Positions 7,768-16,111 of a stretch of DNA of 33,416 nucleotides are shown one piece after another. The notes below the pieces were generated by a model. The model worked only from the letters and a program-made list of their open reading frames with translations. It was not told the origin of the DNA and ran no database searches. The stretch comes from Bacteroidales bacterium (GTDB lineage Bacteria > Bacteroidota > Bacteroidia > Bacteroidales > UBA932): the NCBI GenBank assembly GCA_022648545.1, contig JALCMP010000022.1:1-33416 (forward strand), written 5' to 3'. How positions within the stretch are numbered: position 1 is the first letter of the stretch; every line of letters begins with the position of its first letter. A program made the position numbers and the translations under genes.

Positions 7768-9264
7768 TTATCTGTTATTGTTTTTTGTGATTAGTTTGTA
7801 CGCAACAGGTGCGTATTGAGAATATATGCCGAGACTGTCTGTTTTTATATATGCCGACGAAAAAGGCACATTGAGATAAGACACTTCTTCCGTTCCGAAA
7901 TCGCGCCCGTATTTATATCCCGACGTAAAATGTCCGTTTTCATCTACACAAGAAGGATCGAGTCCGTAAGCAGGAAAGGATACAAAGGCCTTAAGAGAAT
8001 AATCCGTCGTCCTTAAGGCAAGATTGTGCCCGCCGCGCAAAATTCTGTAGCATTCCTTTGCAGCAAATTCAGACGGACTAACAAATTGCAGATCTTTTGC
8101 AAGAACTTCGTTATATATAGGCTCCCCGTGGTACCTGTAATCCCGCAAATCCGACACTGCATCATAAAGAGTATCCACAATACCGCGCAATTCACTATCG
8201 CCAAGTACTATATATTTAAGAGGCCTGTTAAAGCCAGTTTCCCTGTATTTTTCTATAAGTGAGATCAGGTAAAATTTCGCGTAATTTTTTACAGAATTAA
8301 TCTGAACGTTTTTTACAGAATCCCTTTCTTTTTGAAACAGGATATGATAAAGCTTGTAATCAAAACCATAAACACGCATCAGGTTCAATCTTATATCCAT
8401 TTCGCCGCTTCCGATGTGAGGTCCCATATAATTCCGTCGCGGTGCTTTAGACGCAGTATCTATATAATTTATATTCTTTTCCATTGCCTCAACAAGACCG
8501 GAAGCATCCACGTCCTCAATGAATAATTTTCCAAGACTTCCTTCAGCCCTCAGATATGAATCTATTTTCAGCGTCAATTCATTTTTAAAAAGCGTATCCT
8601 TTGCCGACAAAATACCTATTCCTACAGTATCAGTTTCCGAAGAAAGATTCCACTTAAGCTTTGCAGCAAGAGCATAAGATGCGGCATCCACAGGACTTAT
8701 GGTCTTAACACCTGTACCGGATTGCTCCATAAGGGTCTTTACGTCATGATAACCATATGCTGCGGATGTATTGCCTGCCATTATTATTACCTTGACGGGA
8801 GATTTCACGCCTTTTCTCTCTTTATCGGATGGATCTTTTGAATATCTGCTGCCTGCGAGGAAAATTGCATCTTTTACCACAAGTTCCTTCAGCAGATCCT
8901 TTTTACCGTTCGGTACATATAGTTCGTAAGGAGCATTAGCTCCGTCGTAAAAAAATGTAAATTCTTCTCCTGCAAAATCAAGTATGCCGTCGCTTTTTTC
9001 CGCTCCGGTTATATTATCAAAATTGTCTGCGGTAAGAAAAGCTTCCAGCAGGTTGAGCCCGTCCAGCGATGATGCGGAGATTCCTATAGGCAGATTCTTT
9101 AGGTTAGTCGGATAGCTCTTGAAACCGGCATAATAGAAAGACGAAGGCTCGTTAAGGGCTTTATTCATTATAGGTGTCAGCGAAACACTCTGAATCTGTG
9201 TCTTCCTGTTTACGCAGGAAAAAGCAAGCAGGGCTGCAAAAATAAGAACAAGAACCTTTTTCAT
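7768..9264 (-). CDS. Hypothetical lipoprotein, 498 residues
   Basis: The N-terminus MKKVLVLIFAALLAFSCVNR is a lipoprotein signal peptide with the acceptor Cys at residue 17. The body has two alternating alpha/beta-looking halves. One contains VKVIIMAGNTSAAYGYHDVK and a later stretch contains LKYIVLGDSELRGIVDTLYD. That pattern suggests a Rossmann-like or type I periplasmic-binding fold, but no family could be named with confidence. Whether it binds a small molecule or is an envelope enzyme cannot be told from the sequence. It is second in the purM operon, 13 bases after purM and touching the exonuclease gene. Its third-position base use matches its housekeeping neighbours, so there is no sign of recent transfer. 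Confidence 0.85.
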   Translation of the reverse strand: MKKVLVLIFAALLAFSCVNRKTQIQSVSLTPIMNKALNEPSSFYYAGFKSYPTNLKNLPIGISASSLDGLNLLEAFLTADNFDNITGAEKSDGILDFAGEEFTFFYDGANAPYELYVPNGKKDLLKELVVKDAIFLAGSRYSKDPSDKERKGVKSPVKVIIMAGNTSAAYGYHDVKTLMEQSGTGVKTISPVDAASYALAAKLKWNLSSETDTVGIGILSAKDTLFKNELTLKIDSYLRAEGSLGKLFIEDVDASGLVEAMEKNINYIDTASKAPRRNYMGPHIGSGEMDIRLNLMRVYGFDYKLYHILFQKERDSVKNVQINSVKNYAKFYLISLIEKYRETGFNRPLKYIVLGDSELRGIVDTLYDAVSDLRDYRYHGEPIYNEVLAKDLQFVSPSEFAAKECYRILRGGHNLALRTTDYSLKAFVSFPAYGLDPSCVDENGHFTSGYKYGRDFGTEEVSYLNVPFSSAYIKTDSLGIYSQYAPVAYKLITKNNNR

Positions 9265-9277
9265 GATGTTATTCCGT

Positions 9278-10468
9278 TTATTTTTCGTACTTGAATTCTC
9301 CGTATGCAGTCTTAAGAATAACTTCAGGCCTGCCTTCTGAAGATTTTTCTACACGTCCTATGATTTTTGCATCTATTCCGTATTTTTCAGATATGGAAAT
9401 TATGTCTCCAGCCGTTGCAGCTCCGGTATAGAACTCCAGGCGGTGCCCCATATTAAAGACCTTGTACATTTCCTTCCAGTCCGTTCCGGACTCTTTTTGT
9501 ATCGCCGAAAACAACGGCGGAGTATCAAAAAGATTATCCTTGATTATGCTAAGGTCTTCTATGAAATGAAGTATCTTGGTTTGTGCTCCTCCGCTGCAGT
9601 GTATCATACCGTCTATGCAGGGCCGGTATTTTTCAAGTATTTCTCTTACTACCGGAAGATAGGTTCTGGTAGGAGACAAAACAAGTTTACCGTATGTCAT
9701 GCCGGTCAAAGGTTCTTTTTCCGTCAGTTTTCTTGAGCCGGAATAAACCAGATCTTCAGGCATCGAAGAATCGTATGTTTCGGGATATGATGAAGCCATA
9801 TATTTAGAGAATACATCGTGACGCGCAGATGTCAGTCCGTTGCTTCCTGTTCCACCGTTATATTCCTCTTCGTATGAAGACTTTCCAAAGGAAGCAAGCG
9901 CTACTATTACATCTCCGGCCTTTATTTTTGCATTATCTATTACGTCGCTCTTTTTTATTCTGGCACACACGGTACTGTCCACTATTACGGTACGGACAAG
10001 ATCTCCGACATCCGCCGTTTCACCACCTGTAAGTATTATGTTCACCCCGTATTCCCTCATTTTTTCGGCGAACTTGCGGGAGCCTTCTATTATGCGGCTT
10101 ATTACGGAACCGGGGATAAGATTTTTGTTCCTGCCTATGGTGGAAGACATAAGTATATTATCCGTTATCCCCACACACATAAGATCATCGGTATTCATTA
10201 CTATGGCATCCTGGGCTATACCGTCCCAAACGGACATATCCCCGGTTTCCTTCCAGTAAGCATATGCAAGGGAGGATTTGGTTCCGGCCCCGTCGGCATG
10301 CATCACAAGGCAGTAATCATCGTCACCGCTTAAATAATCCGGAACAATTTTGCAGAAGGCTTTTGGGAAAAGACCCTTGTCCATATTCTTAATAGCCTCG
10401 TGAACATCTTCCTTGGATGAAGAAACTCCCCTCAGGGAATATCTGTTAGTTTTCTGTTTTTCTGACAT
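9278..10468 (-). CDS. purM: Phosphoribosylformylglycinamidine cyclo-ligase (AIR synthase)
   Basis: PurM uses ATP to close the imidazole ring of formylglycinamidine ribonucleotide, giving aminoimidazole ribonucleotide, the fifth step of purine synthesis in the cytoplasm. The 396-residue sequence shows HADGAGTKSSLAYAYW (57-72), MNTDDLMCVG (91-100), a GGETADVGDLV block, and in the C-terminal half SPTRTYLPVV, HCSGGAQTK and FNMGHRLEFY. It is longer than the roughly 345-residue enterobacterial enzyme, as is usual in Bacteroidota. The ATG at 10468 is supported by the hairpin and promoter box immediately upstream. It heads a four-gene - strand operon. The other purine gene in the window, purD, lies about 9 kb away. 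Confidence 0.97.
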   Translation of the reverse strand: MSEKQKTNRYSLRGVSSSKEDVHEAIKNMDKGLFPKAFCKIVPDYLSGDDDYCLVMHADGAGTKSSLAYAYWKETGDMSVWDGIAQDAIVMNTDDLMCVGITDNILMSSTIGRNKNLIPGSVISRIIEGSRKFAEKMREYGVNIILTGGETADVGDLVRTVIVDSTVCARIKKSDVIDNAKIKAGDVIVALASFGKSSYEEEYNGGTGSNGLTSARHDVFSKYMASSYPETYDSSMPEDLVYSGSRKLTEKEPLTGMTYGKLVLSPTRTYLPVVREILEKYRPCIDGMIHCSGGAQTKILHFIEDLSIIKDNLFDTPPLFSAIQKESGTDWKEMYKVFNMGHRLEFYTGAATAGDIISISEKYGIDAKIIGRVEKSSEGRPEVILKTAYGEFKYEK

Positions 10469-10473
10469 AAAAA

Positions 10474-10513
10474 TTGCACGTTAAACGGCTTCCGCCTTTA
10501 ACGTGCAAAGTTA
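10474..10513 (-). promoter_or_regulatory. purM -7 box and 5' hairpin / nhaD terminator
   Basis: A perfect 12-base inverted repeat (10474-10485 with 10497-10508, TTGCACGTTAAA on the + strand) encloses an inner GGC/GCC pairing. On the - strand the hairpin is followed by five Ts that run straight into the purM ATG. It has the form of an intrinsic terminator for nhaD. A TAACTTTG box (- strand, 10513 to 10506) matches the Bacteroidota -7 consensus and would start transcription around 10503. The purM message would then begin inside the stem, leaving its 5' end paired. A convincing -33 element was not found. Confidence 0.6.
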
Positions 10514-10542
10514 ATAAAACTTATCTATTTCTTACAGGACTA

Positions 10543-11874
10543 CTATATTAACAAATAAACGGCCATACCTGCAATATATCCGAGAAAGGCTGTCCAGGTA
10601 ATATGTTTGAGATACCATATGAAACTTATTTTTTCGGTTCCCATAGCAACAACACCTGCTGCAGAACCTATTATAAGCAAACTACCACCAACTCCGGCAC
10701 AATATGCTATCAGCTGCCAAAATTCTCCGTTCAACAGGAAATTCGACAGATACGATCCCGCCTGAACAATAGCCGGATCGGAAAGCGGATACATTCCTAT
10801 ACTTGCCGCAACAAGCGGTACGTTATCTATAACTGAAGAAAAGATACCTATTGTTCCTGCAATCAAAGGAATATTATGCATATGAAGATCCAGGAACTTT
10901 GCAGCCGACTGAAGAGCTCCGGCTTCTTCTAGGACACCTACGGACATAAGGATGCCAAAAAAGAACATAAGAGAACCTAAATCAATATGGCTTATAACAT
11001 TTGGAACACGCACCTCACGTATATTCTTATCTCTGCGGAACCTTTTACCTTCATAAATAATTTCCGTGGCAGCCCATACCACACCTGTTACGAGGACTAT
11101 CCCCATAAACGGAGCCAGGCCGGTAATACTTCTGAATACAGGAACGAATATCAATCCACCTATACCCAGTACGGATATTATTTTCCTTTCGAGGTCGGTT
11201 ACGTCAGGATATCTGACACGATCCATTTCCAATTTGGAAATCGTTCCCGTAGGTTTTGAAAATCCCAATTTTCCATTTTTAATAAACAACGTAACTATAA
11301 CCAGCGGAACAAGTAGTGCCACTATACTTGGAAGCAAAAGCTTGGAAACAACGCTCGATGCCGTTATATTGCCCTGTACCCAAAGCATTATGGTAGTAAC
11401 ATCACCTATCGGAGACCATGCACCTCCGGCATTTGCAGCCACAACAATCATGGAAGCATACCACAATTTTTCTATTTTACTATCTACAAGCTTATTAAGT
11501 ATTGCCAGCATTATTATTGTAGTGGTCATGTTGTCAAGTGCGGCCGACATAAAGAAAGTCAGGAAGGATAATCCCCACAACAACCTTTTCTTATGGTTCC
11601 CGTTAAGAAATCTCGATACGAATACGAAGCCGCCGTGATCATCCACCAACGTTACCACCGTCATGGCACCGAAAAGGAAGACGACGGTGGAACAGACGGT
11701 TCCAAGTTGTTCCAGCACGGCTCCTCCGGCTACTTTAGGGAAAAATATGGCAAGCAAAGACCATAAAATGGCAGCCATCAGCAAGGCGGTAGCTCCTTTA
11801 TCTATGTGTATTACCTGTTCGAGAGCTATTGCCACATAGCCCAGTACGAATATTATTACTAAAACACCTATCAT
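10543..11874 (-). CDS. nhaD: Na+/H+ antiporter NhaD
   Basis: This is a 443-residue polytopic inner-membrane protein of the ion transporter superfamily. It opens with MIGVLVIIFVLGYVAIALEQ, and about eleven hydrophobic segments follow. Conserved blocks typical of NhaD are visible: FLFGAMTVVTLVDDHGGF, SAALDNMTTTIIMLAIL, NAGGAWSPIGDVTTIMLW and the second-half repeat SVIDNVPLVAASIGMY. The charged and polar residues in the D-N-x-T/P motifs of the two repeats are intact. It should exchange cytoplasmic Na+ (or Li+) for external protons, helping with salt and alkaline tolerance. It has its own upstream direct repeats and an apparent terminator before purM, so it may be a single-gene unit. Confidence 0.95.
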   Translation of the reverse strand: MIGVLVIIFVLGYVAIALEQVIHIDKGATALLMAAILWSLLAIFFPKVAGGAVLEQLGTVCSTVVFLFGAMTVVTLVDDHGGFVFVSRFLNGNHKKRLLWGLSFLTFFMSAALDNMTTTIIMLAILNKLVDSKIEKLWYASMIVVAANAGGAWSPIGDVTTIMLWVQGNITASSVVSKLLLPSIVALLVPLVIVTLFIKNGKLGFSKPTGTISKLEMDRVRYPDVTDLERKIISVLGIGGLIFVPVFRSITGLAPFMGIVLVTGVVWAATEIIYEGKRFRRDKNIREVRVPNVISHIDLGSLMFFFGILMSVGVLEEAGALQSAAKFLDLHMHNIPLIAGTIGIFSSVIDNVPLVAASIGMYPLSDPAIVQAGSYLSNFLLNGEFWQLIAYCAGVGGSLLIIGSAAGVVAMGTEKISFIWYLKHITWTAFLGYIAGMAVYLLI

Positions 11875-11905
11875 AATAGTTTCATTGTATAATAATTATT
11901 AATTC

Positions 11906-11934
11906 AGTTGATAAAGTTTTTAGTTGATAAAGTT
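11906..11934 (-). promoter_or_regulatory. 13-base direct repeats upstream of nhaD
   Basis: The sequence AACTTTATCAACT (- strand) occurs twice, at 11934-11922 and 11918-11906, with a start-to-start distance of 16 bases. The repeats lie 32-60 bases before the nhaD start codon. Each contains ACTTTA, one base away from the ACTTTG of a -7 box, so they may be paired promoter boxes or a repeated protein-binding site. Confidence 0.4.
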
Positions 11935-11949
11935 AGGAAATATACGTTA

Positions 11950-12108
11950 TTATCCATATTTTATGCTATAAGACGCATAACCTACAGTACCGCTGGAACC
12001 AGCAGCCGAACAATACATATCAATTATGGCATTTAAAATTTCCATACATACTACAACGGTGGTTGCGAAGGTAATCATTTCATTATTCTTTACAAAAGCC
12101 TCTTTCAT
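11950..12108 (-). CDS. Candidate small protein of 52 residues, not recognised
   Basis: The ATG at 12108 lies just after the glnN terminator and opens a frame of 52 residues. It begins MKEAFVKNNEMITFATTVVV and ends GTVGYASYSIKYG. Cys is at 21 and 33, the middle is hydrophobic, and the C-terminal 19 residues are rich in Gly, Ser, Ala and Tyr. The codons look like those of neighbouring genes, and the stretch is richer in G and C than ordinary spacers here. The layout, a charged leader followed by a small-residue tail, would suit a secreted or modified peptide, but no processing site or partner enzyme is adjacent. An inner ATG at 12078 is an alternative start. A longer frame reading back to 12219 runs through the terminator and glnN and is not believed. 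Confidence 0.4.
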   Translation of the reverse strand: MKEAFVKNNEMITFATTVVVCMEILNAIIDMYCSAAGSSGTVGYASYSIKYG

Positions 12109-12110
12109 CC

Positions 12111-12140
12111 AAACAAAGAAGGGGCGCCTTACGGCACCCC
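12111..12140 (-). terminator. Intrinsic terminator of glnN
   Basis: On the - strand, GGGGTGCC-GTAA-GGCGCCCC forms an 8-pair stem with one G-U pair and a four-base loop. It is followed by the T-rich TTCTTTGTTT. It lies about 30 bases after the glnN stop codon, the expected place for its transcription terminator. Confidence 0.8.
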
Positions 12141-12169
12141 AATCTTCAACCAAACTAAAACATGATATT

Positions 12170-14368
12170 TTATTTGAACGATAATAGTTCTCTGTATTTT
12201 GGAAGTGGCCACAACTCATCGTCTATTACCATCTCGAGCTTGTCGGCAGCTCTTCTTATATCTTCCATATGAGGCTTTACAGTATCATTATAAGCAATAG
12301 CCTTCTTGTGTATGTCTTCTATCTTATTGGCTACCTTTCTAGCCTCCACCAGATTATGGACACCTTCGTGTATGCGGTTTATATAGCCTGAAATCTTTTC
12401 TATCATACGGATCTGGGTCTTGCAAAGCTCGTGATATTTTTCGGGATATATTTCCTTCATGTTCATTACGTTTTCGAGCAATTTGTTCTGGAACGTAATT
12501 GCAGTAGGAACTACATGGTTTGTCGCCAGATCTCCCATTACGCGGGCTTCTATCTGAAGTTTCTTTACGTAATTTTCATTCATGACCTCAAAGCGGGCGA
12601 GAGCTTCCCTTCTGGTGAATATTCCTTCATCATCAAAAAGAGCCATCGTTTTATCCGTAATATACTGCTCGTAAGCCATAGGAGCACTGGTTATTCCCTT
12701 AAGTCCTCTTTTTTCAGCTTCTTCAGCCCATTCCCGGCTGTATCCGTTGCCTTCGAATCTTATCTTCTTGGATTCGATAACGAACTGACGTATGGTTTTC
12801 ATCATAGCCTTGTCCTGCGACAATCCGGAAGCTTTGGCTTCTTCCACCAGAGTTTTGAATCTCTTTAATTGCTGTGCAACTATGGAATTAAGAACATAAA
12901 TAGATGAAGCTACATTTGAAGAAGACCCTACAGCTCTGAATTCAAACCTGTTGCCGGTAAAAGCAAATGGAGAGGTTCTGTTTCTGTCGGTATTGTCAGG
13001 AAATATTTCCGGAATCTGGTTTACTATATGCAGCTTGGATCTTACCTTAACATCCTTGCCGGTAAGGCTGGATAAATTATCCGGACTCAGCTTTTCTATC
13101 GAATCCAGCAATTCGGTAAGGGTCTCGCCGAGGAATATGCTCATTACTGCAGGAGGCGCTTCGTTGCCGCCGAGCCTGTACATATTGCTAAGGGAAGCCA
13201 CACTACTCATAAGCAATTGATTATGCTCATAAACGGCTCTTATTACTGATGAAAAGAAGCAAAGGAACTGTAAATTGGCCTTCGGGGTTTTTCCGGGAGC
13301 AAGAAGATCTATTCCGGTATCCGTAAACATGCTCCAGTTGCAGTGCTTGCCAGAACCGTTTACTCCATTGAAAGGTTTCTCATGAAATATAACCTTTAGA
13401 TGATGCCTGCCGGCAATTTTTTTCATCAAAATCATCATAAGAAGATTCTGATCGGAAGAAAGATTTGCTTCACCGAAAATAGGTGCGAACTCAAACTGAT
13501 TCGGAGCAACCTCGTTATGCCTGGTCTTAAGCTTTACTCCCAATTTATATGCTTCGGTCTCGAAATCCTTCATAAAATCCATCACCCTGTTGGGTATGGC
13601 TCCAAAATAATTATCCTCCAGCTGCTGATCTTTTGCAGCTGTATGTCCTATAAGAGTTCTGTCGCAGATCACAAGATCGGGACGCGCCTTGTAAAGAGAT
13701 TCATCCACCAGGAAATATTCCTGTTCTATTCCCAGAACGGCGTTAACTCTGGTAACATCCTTGTCAAACAACTTGCATATGTCAAGGGCAGTCTGGTTCA
13801 AGGCCTGCAGGGATTTAAGATGCGGCGTTTTCAAATCAAGCGATTCTCCGTTGTATGCAACGAAAACAGTTGGGATACACAACGTACCGTCAAGGACGAA
13901 AGCAGGTGAAGATGGATCCCATGCCGTATAACCACGAGCCTCGAAGGTATTTCTAAGGCCTCCGCTGGGGAAACTCGATGCATCAGGTTCCTGCTGGATC
14001 AAAGTAGATCCTGAAAATTTTTCGAAAACTCCTCCGTTCGGAAGAGGACTTATAAACGACTCGTGCTTCTCAGCCGTTGCATCGGTAAGAGGCTGAAACC
14101 AGTGCGTATAATGGGAGGCACCCATTTCCACTGCCCAGTTTTTCATTCCGATGGCAATCTGATCCGCAACCTCAACCTCTATTTTCTGACCGAATTCCAC
14201 GGCATTCACCACGGCGTTATACGCCTCCTTGGATAAATACCGTTTCATTTTCTCCAGATCGAAAACATTTTTACCGAAGTACTCGGAAACAGGTCCTTTT
14301 TCTTCATGAAACCTTTCGGCTCCATGACTCGCGGACTCTTCAAGTGCTTTTTGTCTAATGTTGCCCAT
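12170..14368 (-). CDS. glnN: Glutamine synthetase type III
   Basis: GlnN joins ammonia and glutamate with ATP to make glutamine, the main ammonia-assimilating step in many Bacteroidales. The 732-residue length is that of type III enzymes, far longer than the roughly 470 of type I. Visible signatures are SHYTHWFQPLT (85-95), SFPSGGLRNTFEARGYTAWD (132-151), LGIEQEYFLVD (212-222), NEVAPNQFEFAPIF (285-298) and NGSGKHCNWS (337-346), covering the metal and nucleotide sites. It is followed by its own terminator and preceded by about 235 bases shared with the divergent dacB gene, so it is probably transcribed alone. A dyad AAATACTT (14419-14426) with AAGTATTT (14437-14444) lies upstream of its start and could be a regulatory site. 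Confidence 0.97.
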   Translation of the reverse strand: MGNIRQKALEESASHGAERFHEEKGPVSEYFGKNVFDLEKMKRYLSKEAYNAVVNAVEFGQKIEVEVADQIAIGMKNWAVEMGASHYTHWFQPLTDATAEKHESFISPLPNGGVFEKFSGSTLIQQEPDASSFPSGGLRNTFEARGYTAWDPSSPAFVLDGTLCIPTVFVAYNGESLDLKTPHLKSLQALNQTALDICKLFDKDVTRVNAVLGIEQEYFLVDESLYKARPDLVICDRTLIGHTAAKDQQLEDNYFGAIPNRVMDFMKDFETEAYKLGVKLKTRHNEVAPNQFEFAPIFGEANLSSDQNLLMMILMKKIAGRHHLKVIFHEKPFNGVNGSGKHCNWSMFTDTGIDLLAPGKTPKANLQFLCFFSSVIRAVYEHNQLLMSSVASLSNMYRLGGNEAPPAVMSIFLGETLTELLDSIEKLSPDNLSSLTGKDVKVRSKLHIVNQIPEIFPDNTDRNRTSPFAFTGNRFEFRAVGSSSNVASSIYVLNSIVAQQLKRFKTLVEEAKASGLSQDKAMMKTIRQFVIESKKIRFEGNGYSREWAEEAEKRGLKGITSAPMAYEQYITDKTMALFDDEGIFTRREALARFEVMNENYVKKLQIEARVMGDLATNHVVPTAITFQNKLLENVMNMKEIYPEKYHELCKTQIRMIEKISGYINRIHEGVHNLVEARKVANKIEDIHKKAIAYNDTVKPHMEDIRRAADKLEMVIDDELWPLPKYRELLSFK

Positions 14369-14557
14369 AAAATAATTAGATTTTGTATTTATTTTGGAAA
14401 TATTATATGTTTTTCAGGAAATACTTCGGCAAATTTAAGTATTTTCCGTAAAAGTTTACTAAAAATATGAAAAATATGCGATAATTATGCATTTATTTCA
14501 AAAATAGAGAGAATCGGAACAACTTACATACAGAGATGTTTTTTAACTATTATTAAT

Positions 14558-14565
14558 TAATTTTG
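14558..14565 (+). promoter_or_regulatory. -7 promoter box of dacB
   Basis: TAATTTTG matches the Bacteroidota -7 consensus TAnnTTTG exactly. It would place the transcription start near 14568, leaving a leader of about 36 bases before the dacB ATG. No clear TTTG at -33 was found, only T-rich sequence. Confidence 0.5.
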
Positions 14566-14603
14566 TCAGGATCTTTAAAAGAAACAAGTAAAACCACCCG
14601 TAA

Positions 14604-16070
14604 ATGAAAAAGAACCTGCTCATTTGCTTTTTATTGCTCGCCTCAACGGCAGCAACAGCAAAAATTCGTCCGCAAAAATTCGTTAACACAAAACTTAAAA
14701 CCGATCCTAATTTTCAAAATGCCATAGTAGGATTATACGCCGTAGATGACAACGGTAGAACAATAGCTTCATGGAACGCCGCCGCTCCAATGCTTACAGC
14801 TTCCACTTTAAAGACCGTAACGACAGGACTGGGAATGCTTATACTCGGGCCGAACTACAGATTCCTAACCAGAATAGCATATGACGGAAAAATACAGAAA
14901 GACACACTGTACGGCAACTTATATATAATAGGTGGAGGAGACCCGACCCTGGGATCTAAGGACACCACGCTGGTTGCGGGAGTCGATTCGGTTTTCGGAA
15001 TATGGAAAAGCGCCATGGACAAGCTATCAATAAAGCACATAGACGGAAACATAATAGTCGACGACAGCTTTTTCCCCCGGGAGCCGATGATCGACACCTG
15101 GAGCTGGGGCGACGCAGGAACTTACTACGGAAGCGCTCCTAGCGGACTGGCCTTTTGCGAAAATTCGCAGGACATCGTACTCTTTCCCGGGGAAGCTCCG
15201 GGAGACAGCGTAAAGGCTGAATCAAACTATCCGTCCCTTCCGGGATTTAAAATAATCAACGACCTCTCCACTGGGCCGGCCGGAACAGGCGACCAAAGCA
15301 TGTATTACACATCCGACCTTGCCAGAACCGGACATTTAACAGGAACAGTAGCATCTGACAAAGACTCGGTATTATATGATTGTTCCAACAAGTTTCCGCA
15401 AATAAGCTGCGGAGAAGAATTCAGGAAATATATAAGCGCCAACGGAATAACATGCAAAGAAAAAATAATAGACATATGCGACACTACAACTGCGCCTGAC
15501 GAAGCTAAATTCTGCATAGCCGAAACGAAATCGCCGAAACTGTCCGATATAATCTACGTTACGAATCACATAAGCAATAATTTCTTTGCAGAAACGATTT
15601 TAAGGACTATCGGCAAAAAGGAAACCGGCAGCGGTTCCCTGGATTCATCTTTAGTTGCAGTAAACAGGATTCTCGACAGTCTCGGAATAGACAGGCATGG
15701 ACTTAAAATGGCCGACGGATGCGGACTTTCCAGACAGAACTACGTCTCTCCCGAATTTTTATGCAGGTTCTACACTTTTATGCAGAAATGTAGTATATTT
15801 GACGCATATATAAACAGCCTTCCCTCACCGGGTTCGAGAGGTACTCTTAAATATGTGCTCTATAAAAGCAAACCGGCCCTGAAGAACAGGATACATGCAA
15901 AAAGCGGCTCGCTGAACGGAGTAAAGTGCTATGCGGGATTCGTTGAGAAAAAGCAGGGAAAAGGATATATAAAATTCGCCGTATTCATAAACAACTTCAG
16001 CTGCAGTGTCTCTAAAATAAGGCCCAAGCTGGAGGACTTCATGAAATCGCTTGCCGAAGCACAAAACTAA
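14604..16070 (+). CDS. dacB: D-alanyl-D-alanine carboxypeptidase/endopeptidase (PBP4 type)
   Basis: This 488-residue periplasmic class C penicillin-binding protein trims D-Ala from, and cuts cross-links in, peptidoglycan. A signal peptide (MKKNLLICFLLLASTAATA) is followed by all three active-site motifs: S67-T-L-K70, S324-N-N326 and K433-S-G435. The long insertion between the first and second motifs, about 250 residues, is typical of PBP4/DacB. The KTG motif is KSG here, a conservative change that should still work. It is transcribed alone from a recognisable -7 box; the aminotransferase gene 41 bases downstream has its own promoter. Confidence 0.95.
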   Translation: MKKNLLICFLLLASTAATAKIRPQKFVNTKLKTDPNFQNAIVGLYAVDDNGRTIASWNAAAPMLTASTLKTVTTGLGMLILGPNYRFLTRIAYDGKIQKDTLYGNLYIIGGGDPTLGSKDTTLVAGVDSVFGIWKSAMDKLSIKHIDGNIIVDDSFFPREPMIDTWSWGDAGTYYGSAPSGLAFCENSQDIVLFPGEAPGDSVKAESNYPSLPGFKIINDLSTGPAGTGDQSMYYTSDLARTGHLTGTVASDKDSVLYDCSNKFPQISCGEEFRKYISANGITCKEKIIDICDTTTAPDEAKFCIAETKSPKLSDIIYVTNHISNNFFAETILRTIGKKETGSGSLDSSLVAVNRILDSLGIDRHGLKMADGCGLSRQNYVSPEFLCRFYTFMQKCSIFDAYINSLPSPGSRGTLKYVLYKSKPALKNRIHAKSGSLNGVKCYAGFVEKKQGKGYIKFAVFINNFSCSVSKIRPKLEDFMKSLAEAQN

Positions 16071-16101
16071 AAACTTTATCATACACAATAAATACAACTA
16101 A

Positions 16102-16109
16102 TAACTTTG
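16102..16109 (+). promoter_or_regulatory. -7 promoter box of the aminotransferase gene, near leaderless
   Basis: TAACTTTG ends only two bases before the ATG at 16112. If transcription starts the usual few bases past the box, the message begins at or next to the start codon. There is no room for a ribosome-binding site. Confidence 0.55.
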
Positions 16110-16111
16110 CA

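Noticed and set aside
11950-12219. Full 89-codon frame reading from inside glnN through its terminator
   Set aside because: The first 37 codons overlap the 3' end of glnN and the terminator hairpin. Only the part from 12108 looks like a gene.
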